Source: Adineta vaga
Taxonomy: Eukaryota > Rotifera
Reading direction: 5' to 3'
Length of the DNA stretch: 64,000 bases
Assembly (NCBI GenBank): GCA_021613535.1
Contig: CP075495.1
Location: forward strand, 3,038,001 to 3,102,000
Shown one piece after another: positions 1-11,599 of the stretch. Under the pieces are notes generated by a model. The model was not told the origin of the DNA. It made no database searches and saw nothing but the letters and a program-made list of their open reading frames with translations. How positions within the stretch are numbered: the first letter of the stretch is position 1; every line of letters begins with the position of its first letter. A program made the translations under genes and the position numbers.

Positions 1-39
1 TATTCATGTAATGATCAGAACTTATTTTTTTAAATCTAG

Positions 40-1791
40 GATCCTGCTGCTCGTGGTGGACTACTCAATAAACTTGCTGATCTTATTGAACGTGATCAAG
101 CATATCTTGCAGCTTTAGAAACATTCAATAATGGCAAACCATTCAAAGATTCATATAATATCGATATTCCACATTGTATTTCGGTTCTTCGGTAGTCAAC
201 ATATTTAACTTCATTTTCGTTATTAATATGTCGTTTCGTATATTAGATACTATGCCGGATGGCCAGACAAAATGAATGGCAAAGTTTTACCTGTTGCTGG
301 TGATTTCTTTTCATATACCCGACGTGAACCTGTTGGTATTGTTGGTCAAATTATACCAGTAAGAAAAGAAGAATTTGATAGATTGTTTTCAAGAATATTT
401 CTAATGATCTATTTCAGTGGAACTTTCCAATGATTTTACTCTGTTGGAAAATTGGCCCCTCGGTCGCAGCTGGTTGTACAACAGTTATTAAACTTGATGA
501 ACATACACCCTTAACTGGACTTTATACAGCAAAATTGATTGAAGAAGCTGGTTTTCCACCAGTTTGTATTTTGTTTTTGAATGCAAATCTTGCCACTAAC
601 AATTTGTTCATTGATTCTTCAAGGGTGTTATCAATATTATTTCTGGAGATGGACCACATTGTGGAGCATCACTTGTTAAACATCCTGATGTTAATAAAAT
701 TGCATTTACTGGTTCGACACAAGTTGGTAAAATTATTGGAGCAGAAACTGCCAAAATGGTGAAACGAACAACACTTGAACTTGGTGGAAAATCGCCAAAT
801 CTTGTCTTTGCTGATTGTGATCGTATGTCTTCTATTTTTTATTCTATGTAATATTTGTAGCATATCGATATCGTTTTTAGTTGATACGGCCGTTGAAATG
901 TCACACTTTGCATTATTCTTCAATCAAGGTCAATGCTGTTGTGGTACGTTTGAATTGTTTGTTTGCTTTTGTGATTGATAGAAACACTAATTAAATGTCT
1001 GATTTAGCTGGATCACGTACTTATGTTGAAGAAAAGATTTATGACGAATTTGTTCAACGAAGTATTGAACGTACAAAACGACGAAAAGTTGGTGATCCAT
1101 TTGATGAAAGTACTGAACAAGGACCACAAGTAAATAGACGAAATGAATTGACATTATAGTGAAACGAAAACAATAATTTATTTTATTTCCAGATTAGTCA
1201 TGAACAAATGGACAAAATTTTAGATTTAATTGAATCAGGCAAAAGAGCTGGTGCGAAATTACTTACTGGTGGTCAACGAGAAGGCGACAAAGGATTCTTT
1301 GTTCAACCAACACTTTTTGCTGATGTTAAAGATGATCATCGTATTGCTCGTGAAGAAGTAATTTGTCTTCTTTTTTCTTTTAATATTTCAAATGATTTGA
1401 TTTTATATACTTAAAATGATAGATTTTTGGACCAGTCATGCAAATTTTGAAATTCAAATCAATTGAAGAAGTCATCGAACGTGCTAATGATACAGATTAT
1501 GGTTTAGCTGCTAGTGTTTTTACAAAAGATTTAGATAAAGCAATTGTTGTTAGCAATGGTCTTCGAGCTGGTTCAGTTTGGGTCAATACTTATGATAACT
1601 TTGATCCTGTTGCACCATTTGGAGGATTCAAACAAAGTGGTCTCGGACGTGAAAAGAGTGAATATGCTCTTGATTCCTATACCGAAACTAAATGTGTATG
1701 TATTATCGATATAATGATGAAATATATATACATGTATAATATTAATTATTTGTTTTAGGTAACAATTAAGATTTCAGAAAGAAATTCATAA
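40..1791 (+). CDS. ALDH2: Aldehyde dehydrogenase, ALDH2/ALDH1 class (5'-truncated by window edge)
   Basis: NAD-dependent oxidation of aldehydes to carboxylates. Exons by splice sites and phase: 40-191, 247-358, 418-561, 624-822, 881-943, 1008-1129, 1193-1357, 1423-1695, 1759-1791; all introns are short GT-AG. Visible family motifs in order: the WNFP oxyanion-hole Asn with the Lys of the TTVIK strand, a Gly-rich FTGSTQVG turn, the ELGGK glutamate, the catalytic cysteine in [16 protein letters not shown] (a codon split across the 881-943/1008 junction), [11 protein letters not shown] and PFGGFKQSG. The C-terminus [10 protein letters not shown] is nearly that of vertebrate ALDH1/2. Triple Cys and the GPVMQILKF block favour mitochondrial ALDH2 over cytosolic ALDH1A, but the N-terminus, where a transit peptide would show, lies outside the window. 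All catalytic residues are present, so it looks functional. Confidence 0.95.
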
Positions 1792-1978
1792 TTAACTAGA
1801 TGAAAAAAATGTGTCAATATCATCAATGAAATTATTTTGATTCAAAAAAAGCACATTTCTTCATATTTTCATCATGATATTTTTTTTGTATATCATCGCA
1901 GTTCCTAGTTTATCCTTTGATTTTATTATAACGTAGCTTCTTGTCCGATTTATAACTGAAAGAAAACATTATTTGAAA

Positions 1979-1984
1979 AATAAA
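1979..1984 (+). terminator. Poly(A) signal AATAAA of the aldehyde dehydrogenase gene
   Basis: Canonical AATAAA hexamer about 190 nt after the ALDH stop codon, in AT-rich DNA. Because the region is AT-rich this could be chance; position makes it the best candidate. Confidence 0.4.
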
Positions 1985-2116
1985 CAAACAACATACATAA
2001 ATATATTTCTCATTACTTAAATCAAAATGAGTTATCATACGATGAAGACAATTGAAATAAATCTTTATTATTCTGAAAATAATCTCGAAGATCTTGTTGA
2101 TAAAGAAAGGATAGAG

Positions 2117-2144
2117 CGAGAGAGAGAGAGAGAGAGAGAGAGAT
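2117..2144. repeat. (GA)n microsatellite
   Basis: About 13 uninterrupted GA dinucleotides, read directly. Confidence 0.9.
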
Positions 2145-3998
2145 AACTTTTGTTAAATTTGAAACAAACCATTGATGTGCGGGTGTCATACGGAATTTAA
2201 CACATTCTGCGATTGTTGATCGACCATTCTCTATATATCACCCTCGTGTATCATTAGAACTTTCAATTCTTCAGTTAATTCTGATTGTCGAGCAAGTAAA
2301 TTCAGATAGGACTGTTGTTGTAGAACATTCATTTTATTCACTTCAAGACCAAAAAGTGTATTTCGTAACTTTTTTTGATTATTTCAAATGCCAAATCGTG
2401 CTTCCCCACAACATTGATTGGGATCTCCAGAAATCATCGGGCATATTTTTGGAACCGATCGTTTCCGGAGCGTAGTTCTGTACATTAGCTACGATTACCA
2501 TAGATCAGTCAATATATAAATATTAGTTAGAATGAACAAATACTATCGTTCTTCGAATATTTTTATACGCAACTTGTATATATACATATGAATATTAAAA
2601 ATGTCTGAACTTATTCGTTAGAGACAGGAAAAATTAAGATGAAACACACATGTCGAGTTGATACAGTTTTTTCTTTATCCGTCTAATAGAATATAAATGA
2701 ATCATTTTTAAATAAAAATAACTTATTATTAAATGATGTGTTTTAACTGAAAATAAGAAAAAAGTCTTGAATGAATTGTTACTAACAATTGACTTTCACA
2801 TGCTTCTGTGTTTAATGCAAGGTATTATAATAGTGAATATCAAGTGGTTGCGGAGCCATTTTGTCAAAAAAGGTAAAATCTTAAAGAACGATAGAGAAAA
2901 TCGGTAAACAAAAGTTTAATCCAAAAGATTATTGAAAAAAACATTGAAACAAATTATCTATTGTTTTTCTCACATTCGACTCAACAATGTGCACATGAAT
3001 AGTTATTTTATTAAATGACCGACTAAATAATGTATATAAAACAGTTCAATTAATATTTTAATTAAATATATCAGACAAGATTGATTGTTTATTTTTTCCT
3101 CTTGCAATCATCTTCATTTCGAATAACAAATTTCAGTATGCTGAATAAGAAGATAGTTTATTTGGTATGGAATTGATTGACGAATTTTATTTTCTAAGAG
3201 TTTTTTGTGAACTAAACTATCGCTCATAGAACAAATGAACGTCCGCATTATTCTATGAATCACGAGCAAATATAACTCTTGCTTTGCTTTGCTTTGTACT
3301 TAAATAAATTTCACTTTATCAAGAATAAATAAGCATAAGCATGGTTAATAAGGATCTATTGGTCCAATAATATCTACGAAATATTTGTTTTTCCGATGAT
3401 AGGATCAACTAATGTTATTCATAGTATTTTATTATAATATGAAAATGATGCTTTCGAAATAATAACGTTTTATCTTCAGAATAGTTTAGTCAAAATAAGA
3501 AGTAAAAACAATGTGTTAAGAATCGACATTTGAGCAATACCAAGCGGAATAGAACATCCCGTAAACTTTGATTTTAATGTAATACAAAGATATGTCTTAG
3601 ATCATATCACTTTGAAAATACAATGACAGTTTTGCTAACAAAAATCAAATCTTTCGATTTGTCTGTAAAGCATATATTCAGTACAATTCATAAAAAATAA
3701 CAACCAACAGATATCAAAGATATAAGTTAATTGATAAATAATGTTGCAACTAATTAGATAATTTAATTCAACTGGTAATCAACCTTCGAATAGAAGGTTA
3801 CGAGACATATCACTATACCTAATGAACCGTTTAGAATTTCGATAACTTACTTCGATGTTTACGTTACTATATCATCAGAAAAAGAAAGGTAAATGGCATT
3901 AATCTTGTCTATCATAATCATAGAGAAAGCAATTGTCCTCTCTAAAATGCAGATTTATCTTCATAAAAAACTCATCAACATGTACTTAAAAAGACAAT

Positions 3999-4025
3999 AT
4001 TCATATATATATATATATATATATT
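3999..4025. repeat. (AT)n microsatellite
   Basis: Eleven or so AT units followed by a GA-rich stretch, read directly. Confidence 0.85.
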
Positions 4026-5235
4026 GAGAAAGAGATTTCTTTCTCTTGTTTTTTATATTGAGATATTACAATCATGAATCAATTATTATTCGTATCGAAT
4101 CACTTGATCTAGCGTTGAAATTTTTTCGATAACCTTATTTACAAAATGTCATCAATAATCAAAACTTTCGCTCTCAACTACACACGCAATAGAAACACAA
4201 ACCATTTTCTCACGTATTCGAGATCAACTATTCTATTTTTAAAACAAATACTTAACATTCAACAAATTGCTACCGATCGAATAATATTTACTACAACTAA
4301 GTCAATGAAGCGAATAAAGCAAAGAAAATCTCATTTAATCACAAATGACATATGAAAAAAGAAGATAAATTGAAGAGATTAATTATAATAGTATACAAGA
4401 GAAAATATTTTGATTTGTTTTTTTTTTCTTCTTCCCTTCTTACTCAATATGAGAGACGAATCTATGACTAATTCTTCCAAATAGAATAAATATACCATAT
4501 CATAATTAATACAAATACAGTAACGTAAAATTGGAGGGAAAAAGTAACGACTGATATTATCACTTTTAAATGAGTATATATGAATGTGTATTTTTGACTT
4601 TCGTTTTTTGTTTGGACAGACAACGAGAAAGTCTGTCTAATTAAGCACGAGTTTGCAATCATTTTTTTTTATCCGGATGAGATTAAAAAGAAGACAAAGA
4701 GAAGAATCTCGCACACTCTTCTCGACTTCTAATCCTTTATGAGTAGAAGTACACGTATACCCACGTAACTATCAATTGAGTATATGTTGAAACACCTTTT
4801 TTCGCTCTCGTCTTTACTCACCGTTCGCTCGCCTCTCGTTCCCTCTTTTTCTGCTTGTTTGTAAGCATGACTTAATCACTCGTTCATAGCTCGCTTCGTT
4901 CATATATGTATATATATATACATATATCGAGTAAAAAAGAACCTTGTCCTCAACCCTTCGACATCATCCAATACATTGATCAGTTATTACATATTAAACC
5001 ATCAACATGAGTAAAACGAACGACGTAAAAGAACAAGAAGAAATGAGATGGATGAGTGAGCGAGAACGAAGAAGAAATAGATAGAGTCGAAATGAAAACG
5101 AATGAGAAGTAAAATACACATATAACAGAAGGTTAAAATCAATCGTTGATTTTTCTTGAGATTATACTTGTTCATTGCTCATCAACATGCTTTTCCTGAA
5201 TACGTATGCCTAAAATAGAAGGAAAATTATCAACA

Positions 5236-6663
5236 ATGTCACGTGCTACAACTCCTGCTGTAACAACTGCTCATAGTGAACGTAAGTTCTTTGTTTTTCT
5301 TGTATGTAATTGTTAGACATAAAGATGAAGAAGAAGAAAAAAAGAAGATCATAAAAATGAAGCAGACTTGTGCACCAGGTTTATTGTATGTTTGCTTGCG
5401 ATAGCATATATACTTTTTCTTCTTTACCTATTGAAATGTCTACTATTTGTTCGTCGACAGAGTTTAGTAATCTAATTTTGATATAATGTATAAAAGATAG
5501 GATGTCAACGACGACAACACTACATCGTGCAGGTATTCTTTCAAGGAAATGTAGACAAAAAAAATGAGAGAGAGAGAGAGAAAACGAGCAAATCTCTATT
5601 GATTGATTTGCTTCATTGATTACTTTTCTATTGAATACATATATAAATATATAAATATATATATTTAGAATCATTGGGGCCTAATTTAAAAACGCGTCTC
5701 GAAGCACTTGAAGCTGCTATGGGTGTTCGATTGAATGTAGCCAAACGACAAGGACGACAATCATTGTCAAATAGTAAGTATAATTATCGATGGAAGAAAC
5801 AGATTTCTTCATATATTTTTCTTCTTTTCAATCTATTTACAGCCACAAGTTTGTCACCAATGCAAATTTCTCCAACGTCAACATCATCATCATCAATAGG
5901 AATGAGTACCACAACTACGACATCACTTTCAACGTCATCTCGTCATAATATTCCTTCACGATCTGGTCAAGGAGTACAACGATCAGCTTCTTCATGTGAC
6001 ACAGAAAATCGTCCTGGACCAGTAAAACGTCTTAAACCTTCCTTAACTCTTGAAAATTCTTCATCATCATCAACAGCAACAGCTATTGCTACTATAAAAA
6101 AATATACACCACCTGCTCGTCGACCACTACCAACCATGATCGCTCCTGTTCGTTCAATACCACCAAAACCAGCTCCTCTAACAAAACAACGTTCATCTCC
6201 TATGGAAACAGCATCATTACGTTCATCACGTACATCAACAACAAATACTATGAATTCAAATTATCAAACATTAGTTCGTCTTTCGTCGACAACATCTCAT
6301 TCATTTTCTACATCAGCAACAAAACAAATCTTAATTAAATCTGCATCTTCATCTCCACCACCACCTCCAGCACGTCCAGCAACATTTCCACGTACACAAC
6401 GATTACCAATATTCGGTGAACAATTTTCCGATGATATTCTCAAAACAAATCTTTTATGGATTCATTTAAATGAACTTGATGATGAAGGTCATACTGAAGT
6501 TTTGATACAATTTGGTTCCATAGAAAATTTCCTTCGTGAACAACAATCATTTTTAGCTAAACAACGACAATCAAAATTATCTGCAAGAATAAAAACAACT
6601 GCAAATCGACCACGTTTATCATCATTATTACTATCGAAAAAAGATCGTTTAGAACTGCTGTAA
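5236..6663 (+). CDS. Ser/Pro-rich protein of unknown function
   Basis: Three exons (5236-5281, 5669-5773, 5843-6663) give a 323-residue protein. The ATG at 5236 opens a short first exon with a GTAAGT donor. Residues ~16-45 (LGPNLKTRLEALEAAMGVRL and following basic residues) could form a short amphipathic helix. The middle (~50-250) is low-complexity Ser/Thr/Pro with a run of five prolines and basic patches; the C-terminus (~260-323) is better ordered and ends Leu-rich and basic. There is no signal peptide or membrane span. I do not recognise the family. Regular codon use and clean splice junctions argue that it is a real gene. Its stop lies only 158 bp before the start of the next gene on the same strand. 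Confidence 0.75.
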
Positions 6664-6794
6664 ATAAATCTAAAAAAGAAAAATTTCCCTCCGGTGTTCA
6701 TTTTCATCTTCTTGTCGTCAAATATATCCCTATGTGTTTTGTTTTTGTTTGTTTGTTTGTTTTTTTGTTGTAAATAAATTGTATCATAAATCTT

Positions 6795-6796
6795 AG
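6795..6796 (+). promoter_or_regulatory. Candidate splice (or trans-splice) acceptor just before the K+ channel start
   Basis: An AG preceded by T-rich DNA lies 26 bp before the ATG at 6822, in the 158-bp gap between two same-strand genes. With no promoter-sized space, a spliced-leader acceptor is a reasonable reading; a cis intron in the 5' UTR is the alternative. Confidence 0.3.
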
Positions 6797-6821
6797 CGCC
6801 AAACATTCATTGGATACCTTC

Positions 6822-7978
6822 ATGGACAATATTCTTATATTAAATCTATTAGGTAAACGATTTCCTATTCCATCAAGATTAGTTCTTCAATATCCACAAA
6901 CTTTACTTGGTAATCAACAATTACTTTCCAAACATTATCGTCATGAACGAAATGATTACTATTTCGAACGAAATCCATTATTATTTCCATATATTTTTAC
7001 ATATTATACATTAGATAAGAAAATTTTTTGTCCACATCATATTCCACTAGAATTATTGAAACATGAATGTGATTTTTTTCAATTAACTCATTCAAAAATC
7101 TATCGAGAAATCAATCGAATAGAAACTTATCATTATTTCTCACGAAATCTTCAATCTAACAAGCATTTTTTTATTGATATTGTTTCTTTGCTTACTGGTC
7201 TCTCATTTCTAATAACAACAAGTATGGAACGATTAGATAATTCATCTTCTTATTCATCTTGGCCATTCATCTATTTTTTGGAATTATTTAGTACACTTTT
7301 CTTAACTAGTACTGTTGCTTATCAAATGATTTTTTCTCAAGATATTTGTCGAAGAAAATCTTTTCTAATCGATTTCTTCTGTTCTATACTAAGTATAATT
7401 TTAATTACTCTACGAAATTTCATAATCATTACTACTCATCATTGGATATATATTCTCATTCTTGTATTTAAAATTTTACGTCTAATGATTGTTATTGTTC
7501 ATTTACGATTATTAAGATTAATTATTCGAACATTTATTCAACGGTAAAGAGGTTAAATGAGAAATAGAACAATACATTCTTTGTTGATTTTTAGATTTGA
7601 AACAATTTTTATCTTAGTTTTTCTCAATATTATTCTTGTCGGTTCATTTAGTGAACTTGCCTTTGCATTTGAACGACGACAATTAGAAGATCAAACAAAT
7701 CATGCAACAATGAAAACTCATTTCGATGCTTTCTGGTGGGCAACTTCACTAAGGTCAGTTACAGCTAGTTGATCGATTTAATTGATCGATCAATAAATCC
7801 TTCCTGTAGTTTTACCATTGGTTTTGGACATACAGATGCTCATTCAACATTAACAACAATAGGAAGATTTTGTAGTTATATGTTGACATTTTTCGGTCTG
7901 CTTTTTAATGGTCTCATATTACAAGAATTAATTAAAGGATTTCTAAAATTATATCGAGAAGACAGACGAGATCAGTGA
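6822..7978 (+). CDS. Divergent voltage-gated K+ channel subunit (Shaker/Kv type)
   Basis: Three exons, 6822-7543, 7595-7753 and 7810-7978, encode 349 residues. ATG 6822 is used because the frame upstream has only a TTG. Residues ~4-88 are a T1 tetramerisation domain (LNLLGKRF, TLLGN, DYYFERNPLLFPYIFTYY). Then come S1 (~117-135), S2 (~147-171), S3 (~181-203), S4 (~208-236), S5 (~244-266), the pore helix FDAFWWATSL and the filter TIGFGHT (296-302), and S6 (~308-332). The protein is short for a Kv channel because loops and C-tail are reduced. Unusual: S4 has lost two of the every-third-position charges, the filter reads GFGH instead of GYGD, and S6 lacks the PxP bend. It may be a modulatory or silent subunit; that is inference. 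The class assignment is firm. Confidence 0.9.
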
Positions 7979-9434
7979 ATATATATATATATATATATAT
8001 ATTGATACTTATTGAATGAACATAATCACTAAAGTATCGAATCAGATATCAAGCGAATTCATCCAAAGATATTCAATATGATTTATTGAAAATCGTTCAT
8101 CTTTAATTATATACATTCATCTGCACGTAATAATTCGATTAGAAATCAAATTTCATTTAATAATAATGATGATGATGATGTTCACTTTCTTTGGTATGTC
8201 GAAATTGATTTATTTATTCTTCATATCATCTTACACGAGTATAGAGAGACAGAAGTAAACAATACTATTAGTCAAAAATGCCCTTTTCCGATAATGTCCA
8301 TTAAGATTCATTCTCATTCACATCGTCATCATCATCACTGGACTCCATCAATAAGCTTACCGCCTTGGCCAAATGACACGACAGTTTTCTATTATCTCTT
8401 TCTATCAGGCGGGGTCAGTTGTCGAGCAGGAAAAGAAATGACGAAAAAAGAATTCATTTCCTCTATAGAGTGCTGTCTTTCATTCTTTCTTTCTTTCTTT
8501 CTTTCTGTCTGTCTTTTTTTTATATTTCTTCTGTCCACTACAATTATCTATTTGTATTGATGCCATCGGAAATCCTCTCAAATGGTCGATGCGCATCTGT
8601 AGAATCAATTGTATCTCGTGCAGACATCGACTATACATTTTTAATTTCTACATATATATATGTCTTCTCTTGAACAGATGTGTCTCGCTTTCTCTGCCGT
8701 CGACACAATGTTGTTGATAATGGTCATCGCGTTCTCGTTATCTCTTCAGGGACGATGAAGATGAAGAGAAAGAAATTAAACGTTGATAGCATTTGTTGAA
8801 CATCATCTCTTTTTCTTCTCGTCTTGTTGTCTGCCAGTGTGAGAGAATACGAATGGTACAATTAGAATATGATTGTGAAAAAAAATGACAGTAGACTTTC
8901 TTTCTCTCTCTCTCTTTCGCTTTCGCTTTCTGCTCTCGTCTCATAAATTGTAGTGAATAGGAAGAGAAAAGAATATGTAAACGAGCAGAAAGAGAGAAAC
9001 AGAAAGAGAGAGAATGAGAAGAGTTGTCTTGTTACAGATTCTTCTTCTTCTTCTCATTTCATATTATATTGCAGATTCCCTTATTAACATCGACTTTTAG
9101 TTTTTTTTTATGTCATACTTAGTCCAATTTCTCATGTCACCAATCTGCTGCCATTTTATCAAGAGACAGTTAGACTAAGAGAGAGAGAGAAAGAGAGAAT
9201 TGCTTGTCTACAATTTGACAAATCTTACTATTTCTAATATAGAAATGTAAAAAGCAAAAGTGTTCTTTAAAGTTAATAGGTATTCATTCGACATTGTTCC
9301 ATTTTGATGATTGGAAATGAATTACTTTTCATCTTGCTCGACATGTCCTTCGCTTTCTTTTTTTTAGAACTTTAACGATCGTTGTCTATACGTCTCCTCG
9401 TTCGACCTCCTGACGATCACTTTCATACTTTACA
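7979..9434. other. Intergenic region with AT, CTTT and GA tracts
   Basis: Begins with an (AT)n tract (7979-8002) directly after the channel stop. It holds a (CTTT)n run near 8480-8506 and several purine or pyrimidine tracts (8900-9020, 9178-9200). Open frames here are low-complexity and lack coding character. The right end is presumably the promoter of the first exon at 9435. Confidence 0.55.
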
Positions 9435-9468
9435 ATGCCAGGTTTGGCACGTCGATTACTAGGCAAAA
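9435..9468 (+). CDS. Candidate alternative first exon of the SH3 protein gene
   Basis: A short ATG exon encoding MPGLARRLLGK followed by one extra base and a perfect GTAAGT donor. It ends in phase 1, exactly like the other first exon at 11600-11660, so both can splice to the exon at 11738 without changing frame. Both encode a short basic, Leu/Arg-rich N-terminus. No transcript data are available, so use of this exon is inference. Confidence 0.45.
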
Positions 9469-11599
9469 GTAAGTGAACTTAGATTGAATTACTATATTGA
9501 AAACAAAGAGAAAAAAGTTATTAGTGCACATAATGCTAAGAAATTAGTTAGACTTCACTTGTTCATTACTATTCGAACTCAAATGACTTGTTCATGCTCG
9601 AATTAAAACGAGAAAAAAAGAGAGGATGAAGAGCGAACAAAGTTAATCATCCTGCTGGTTGGTGAACAGATGCATGCACATGTAGTATATAGAGAAGTTT
9701 AATCTTCATCTAAGAATAACAAAAACTATGAGCATGCAATAGTTTATATATGTATGTGAGACATGAAAGATGCTTCTGATAAATAAGATATTCATTTGAA
9801 AATTATAAATAGAAATCAAAGATCATAGTTCATACTTCCGTGATATAAGAACAAAAAAGAAAGAACGACTAGTAATTAATTGTCATTGAAAGAAATCTTT
9901 TTTTTCGTCAAATACAAAATGAAAACAATTATTAGGAAGTATTTATGTCATTTGCAATAATTGAACATTTGCGAGTCGATACGTAACAATATAGAAGCAT
10001 CGATGTACATATATATACTTCTGTGTACTTGCATTCTTTATTTGATGTAACATCGAAAATGACAGAAATTAGACCTTCATATGACATATATATATATACT
10101 TTCTCTCACTACTCTATCCAACCGAATGGTTGACGTAACTATCCCACGCATTCTCATACGCCTATTCATATATATATACTCATATTGCTCGCTTTGGACG
10201 ACAGTTGCTGATGATGATAATGATGGTGGTCATAGTAGTAGTAGTAGTAGTAGTAGTAATAATGATTGCATAGACGTATATATATATATATATATATGTA
10301 TGCCATCAGCAAGTACTTTATCGAGTTGAGTGAGATGATGCATCTGTACACATGCGCCAGGTCATCATTGAAGTGCTAGTGGGCAAAAAATTAGTTAGTA
10401 ACAAATCAATTATATTCCCTCATGAGAGTCTGTATATCTCTGACAATCTATTGAATCATCACGTTTTTTTATCCTTTTCGAGGTCAAAGAATAACTCGAT
10501 GTCTGGTGTCAAATTTAATTGCGATCAAAGATTTGTCAGTACTATTAGATATCTAAACATGATTTTTCATCTGTCATTTATGTTAACACTTAGTCATGCG
10601 CTCGTCAACCTTGTATTTATTTAGATATGATCTTTCTTTCATTCATTCATTATATTTTACAAAAAGAAAAGTTCTGTCGGATGTTCTCTGAAGTTTGGTC
10701 AATTAGGGAAAGAGTTGAGATCATGTTAAGCACTAACACACATGTTCATGCTTTTTTCAAAAATTAGATTTTTCTTTTTTCTCATCTGATCCGAACAAGA
10801 AATACAAAGAGTGAGAGAGAGAAAGAGGACACGTTCAAATATTTTTCTTTCTTATCCTGCTGTTGTTGCTACATCTACTAATCATCATTATATACGACTG
10901 ACCTCGATTTAATTCGTATTAGAACGAACGAGAACGTGTAGACAATCGTCTGAGTGAAAAGTAATTTCATTCAACTACATTTATTGAATAGAAAAAAAGG
11001 TAAAACTTCATTGATCCAGGTTTGTCAGATGATGATACGGAAATACGCAGATATATTTGACTGGAAATTTTTCTCTTCCGTTTAATTGCATGTTGATAAT
11101 AACACAAAGTTCGATCTAAAGGGGAGACTTCACAGTATGTAGACAAGGAAAAGTCTATGTCTCGACGAGAGCAAATAAACTTGATTATCTACTCGTTGCT
11201 ATTATGCATTAGATAATGATAATTATCAAGTGTTTTTCTCTGTTTTTCACACTTCTCGAGATAATCGATGGGAAGACGTCATAAGTAATTGTATTCTCTT
11301 GTCATCATATTCTTTGTTTTTTTGATGAATGAATGTTCAAGGTGACGTGTGCATTGGTGTGAAATACACGTACATCTAACATGGTATTTTCTTTCTATCC
11401 CTATGAATTTATTTAGCGTTGGTATCTAACGATCAAATATAAAAACGAAGAAGAAGGAGAAGAAGAAGAAGAAAAAAATGAGAAACACTGGTCGACGCGT
11501 GACGGTAAAGCCGTACGATGTTCTTTCTATTCTCTCTTTCTCCATCTTTCCTTTCAAGCAGCAGATATTTCGAAGAGCAGCAGTAGTAGTATTATCATC
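9469..11599. other. Probable 5' intron and second promoter of the SH3 gene; microsatellites
   Basis: Non-coding, AT-rich. It contains a (TAG)n tract at 10233-10258, an (AT)n tract near 10278-10298 and a (GAA)n tract near 11444-11475. A 90-codon frame at 10352-10624 has atypical codon use and no recognisable domain. If the exon at 9435 is used, all of this is intron; otherwise it is upstream DNA. Confidence 0.5.
10233..10258. repeat. (TAG)n microsatellite
   Basis: Eight or nine TAG/GTA units inside the probable 5' intron of the SH3 gene. Confidence 0.85.

Larger units (their letters stand above)
1792..5235. other. Gene-poor AT-rich intergenic region
   Basis: 3.4 kb with no open frame showing the codon pattern or splice structure of the neighbouring genes. 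It contains a (GA)n tract, an (AT)n tract near 4003-4024 and many homopolymer runs. The last ~500 bp is presumably the promoter and 5' leader of the gene starting at 5236. A short open frame at 4146-4355 has no recognisable similarity. Confidence 0.6.

Noticed and set aside
669-923. Minus-strand frame across ALDH exons
   Set aside because: Shadow of the ALDH coding strand; no family resemblance.
4146-4355. 69-codon Thr/Ile/Asn-rich frame
   Set aside because: Isolated, AT-driven composition and no similarity; kept as non-coding.
8294-8673. Overlapping frames rich in Phe/Leu/Ser
   Set aside because: Produced by the CTTT microsatellite and T-rich DNA; no conserved features.
10352-10624. 90-codon open frame between the two SH3 first exons
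   Set aside because: Codon use unlike local genes, no domain, no splice partner; lies in a probable intron.
11479-11511. ATG exon MRNTGRRVT with GTAAAG donor as a third SH3 first exon
   Set aside because: It ends in phase 0 and would put the exon at 11738 out of frame.
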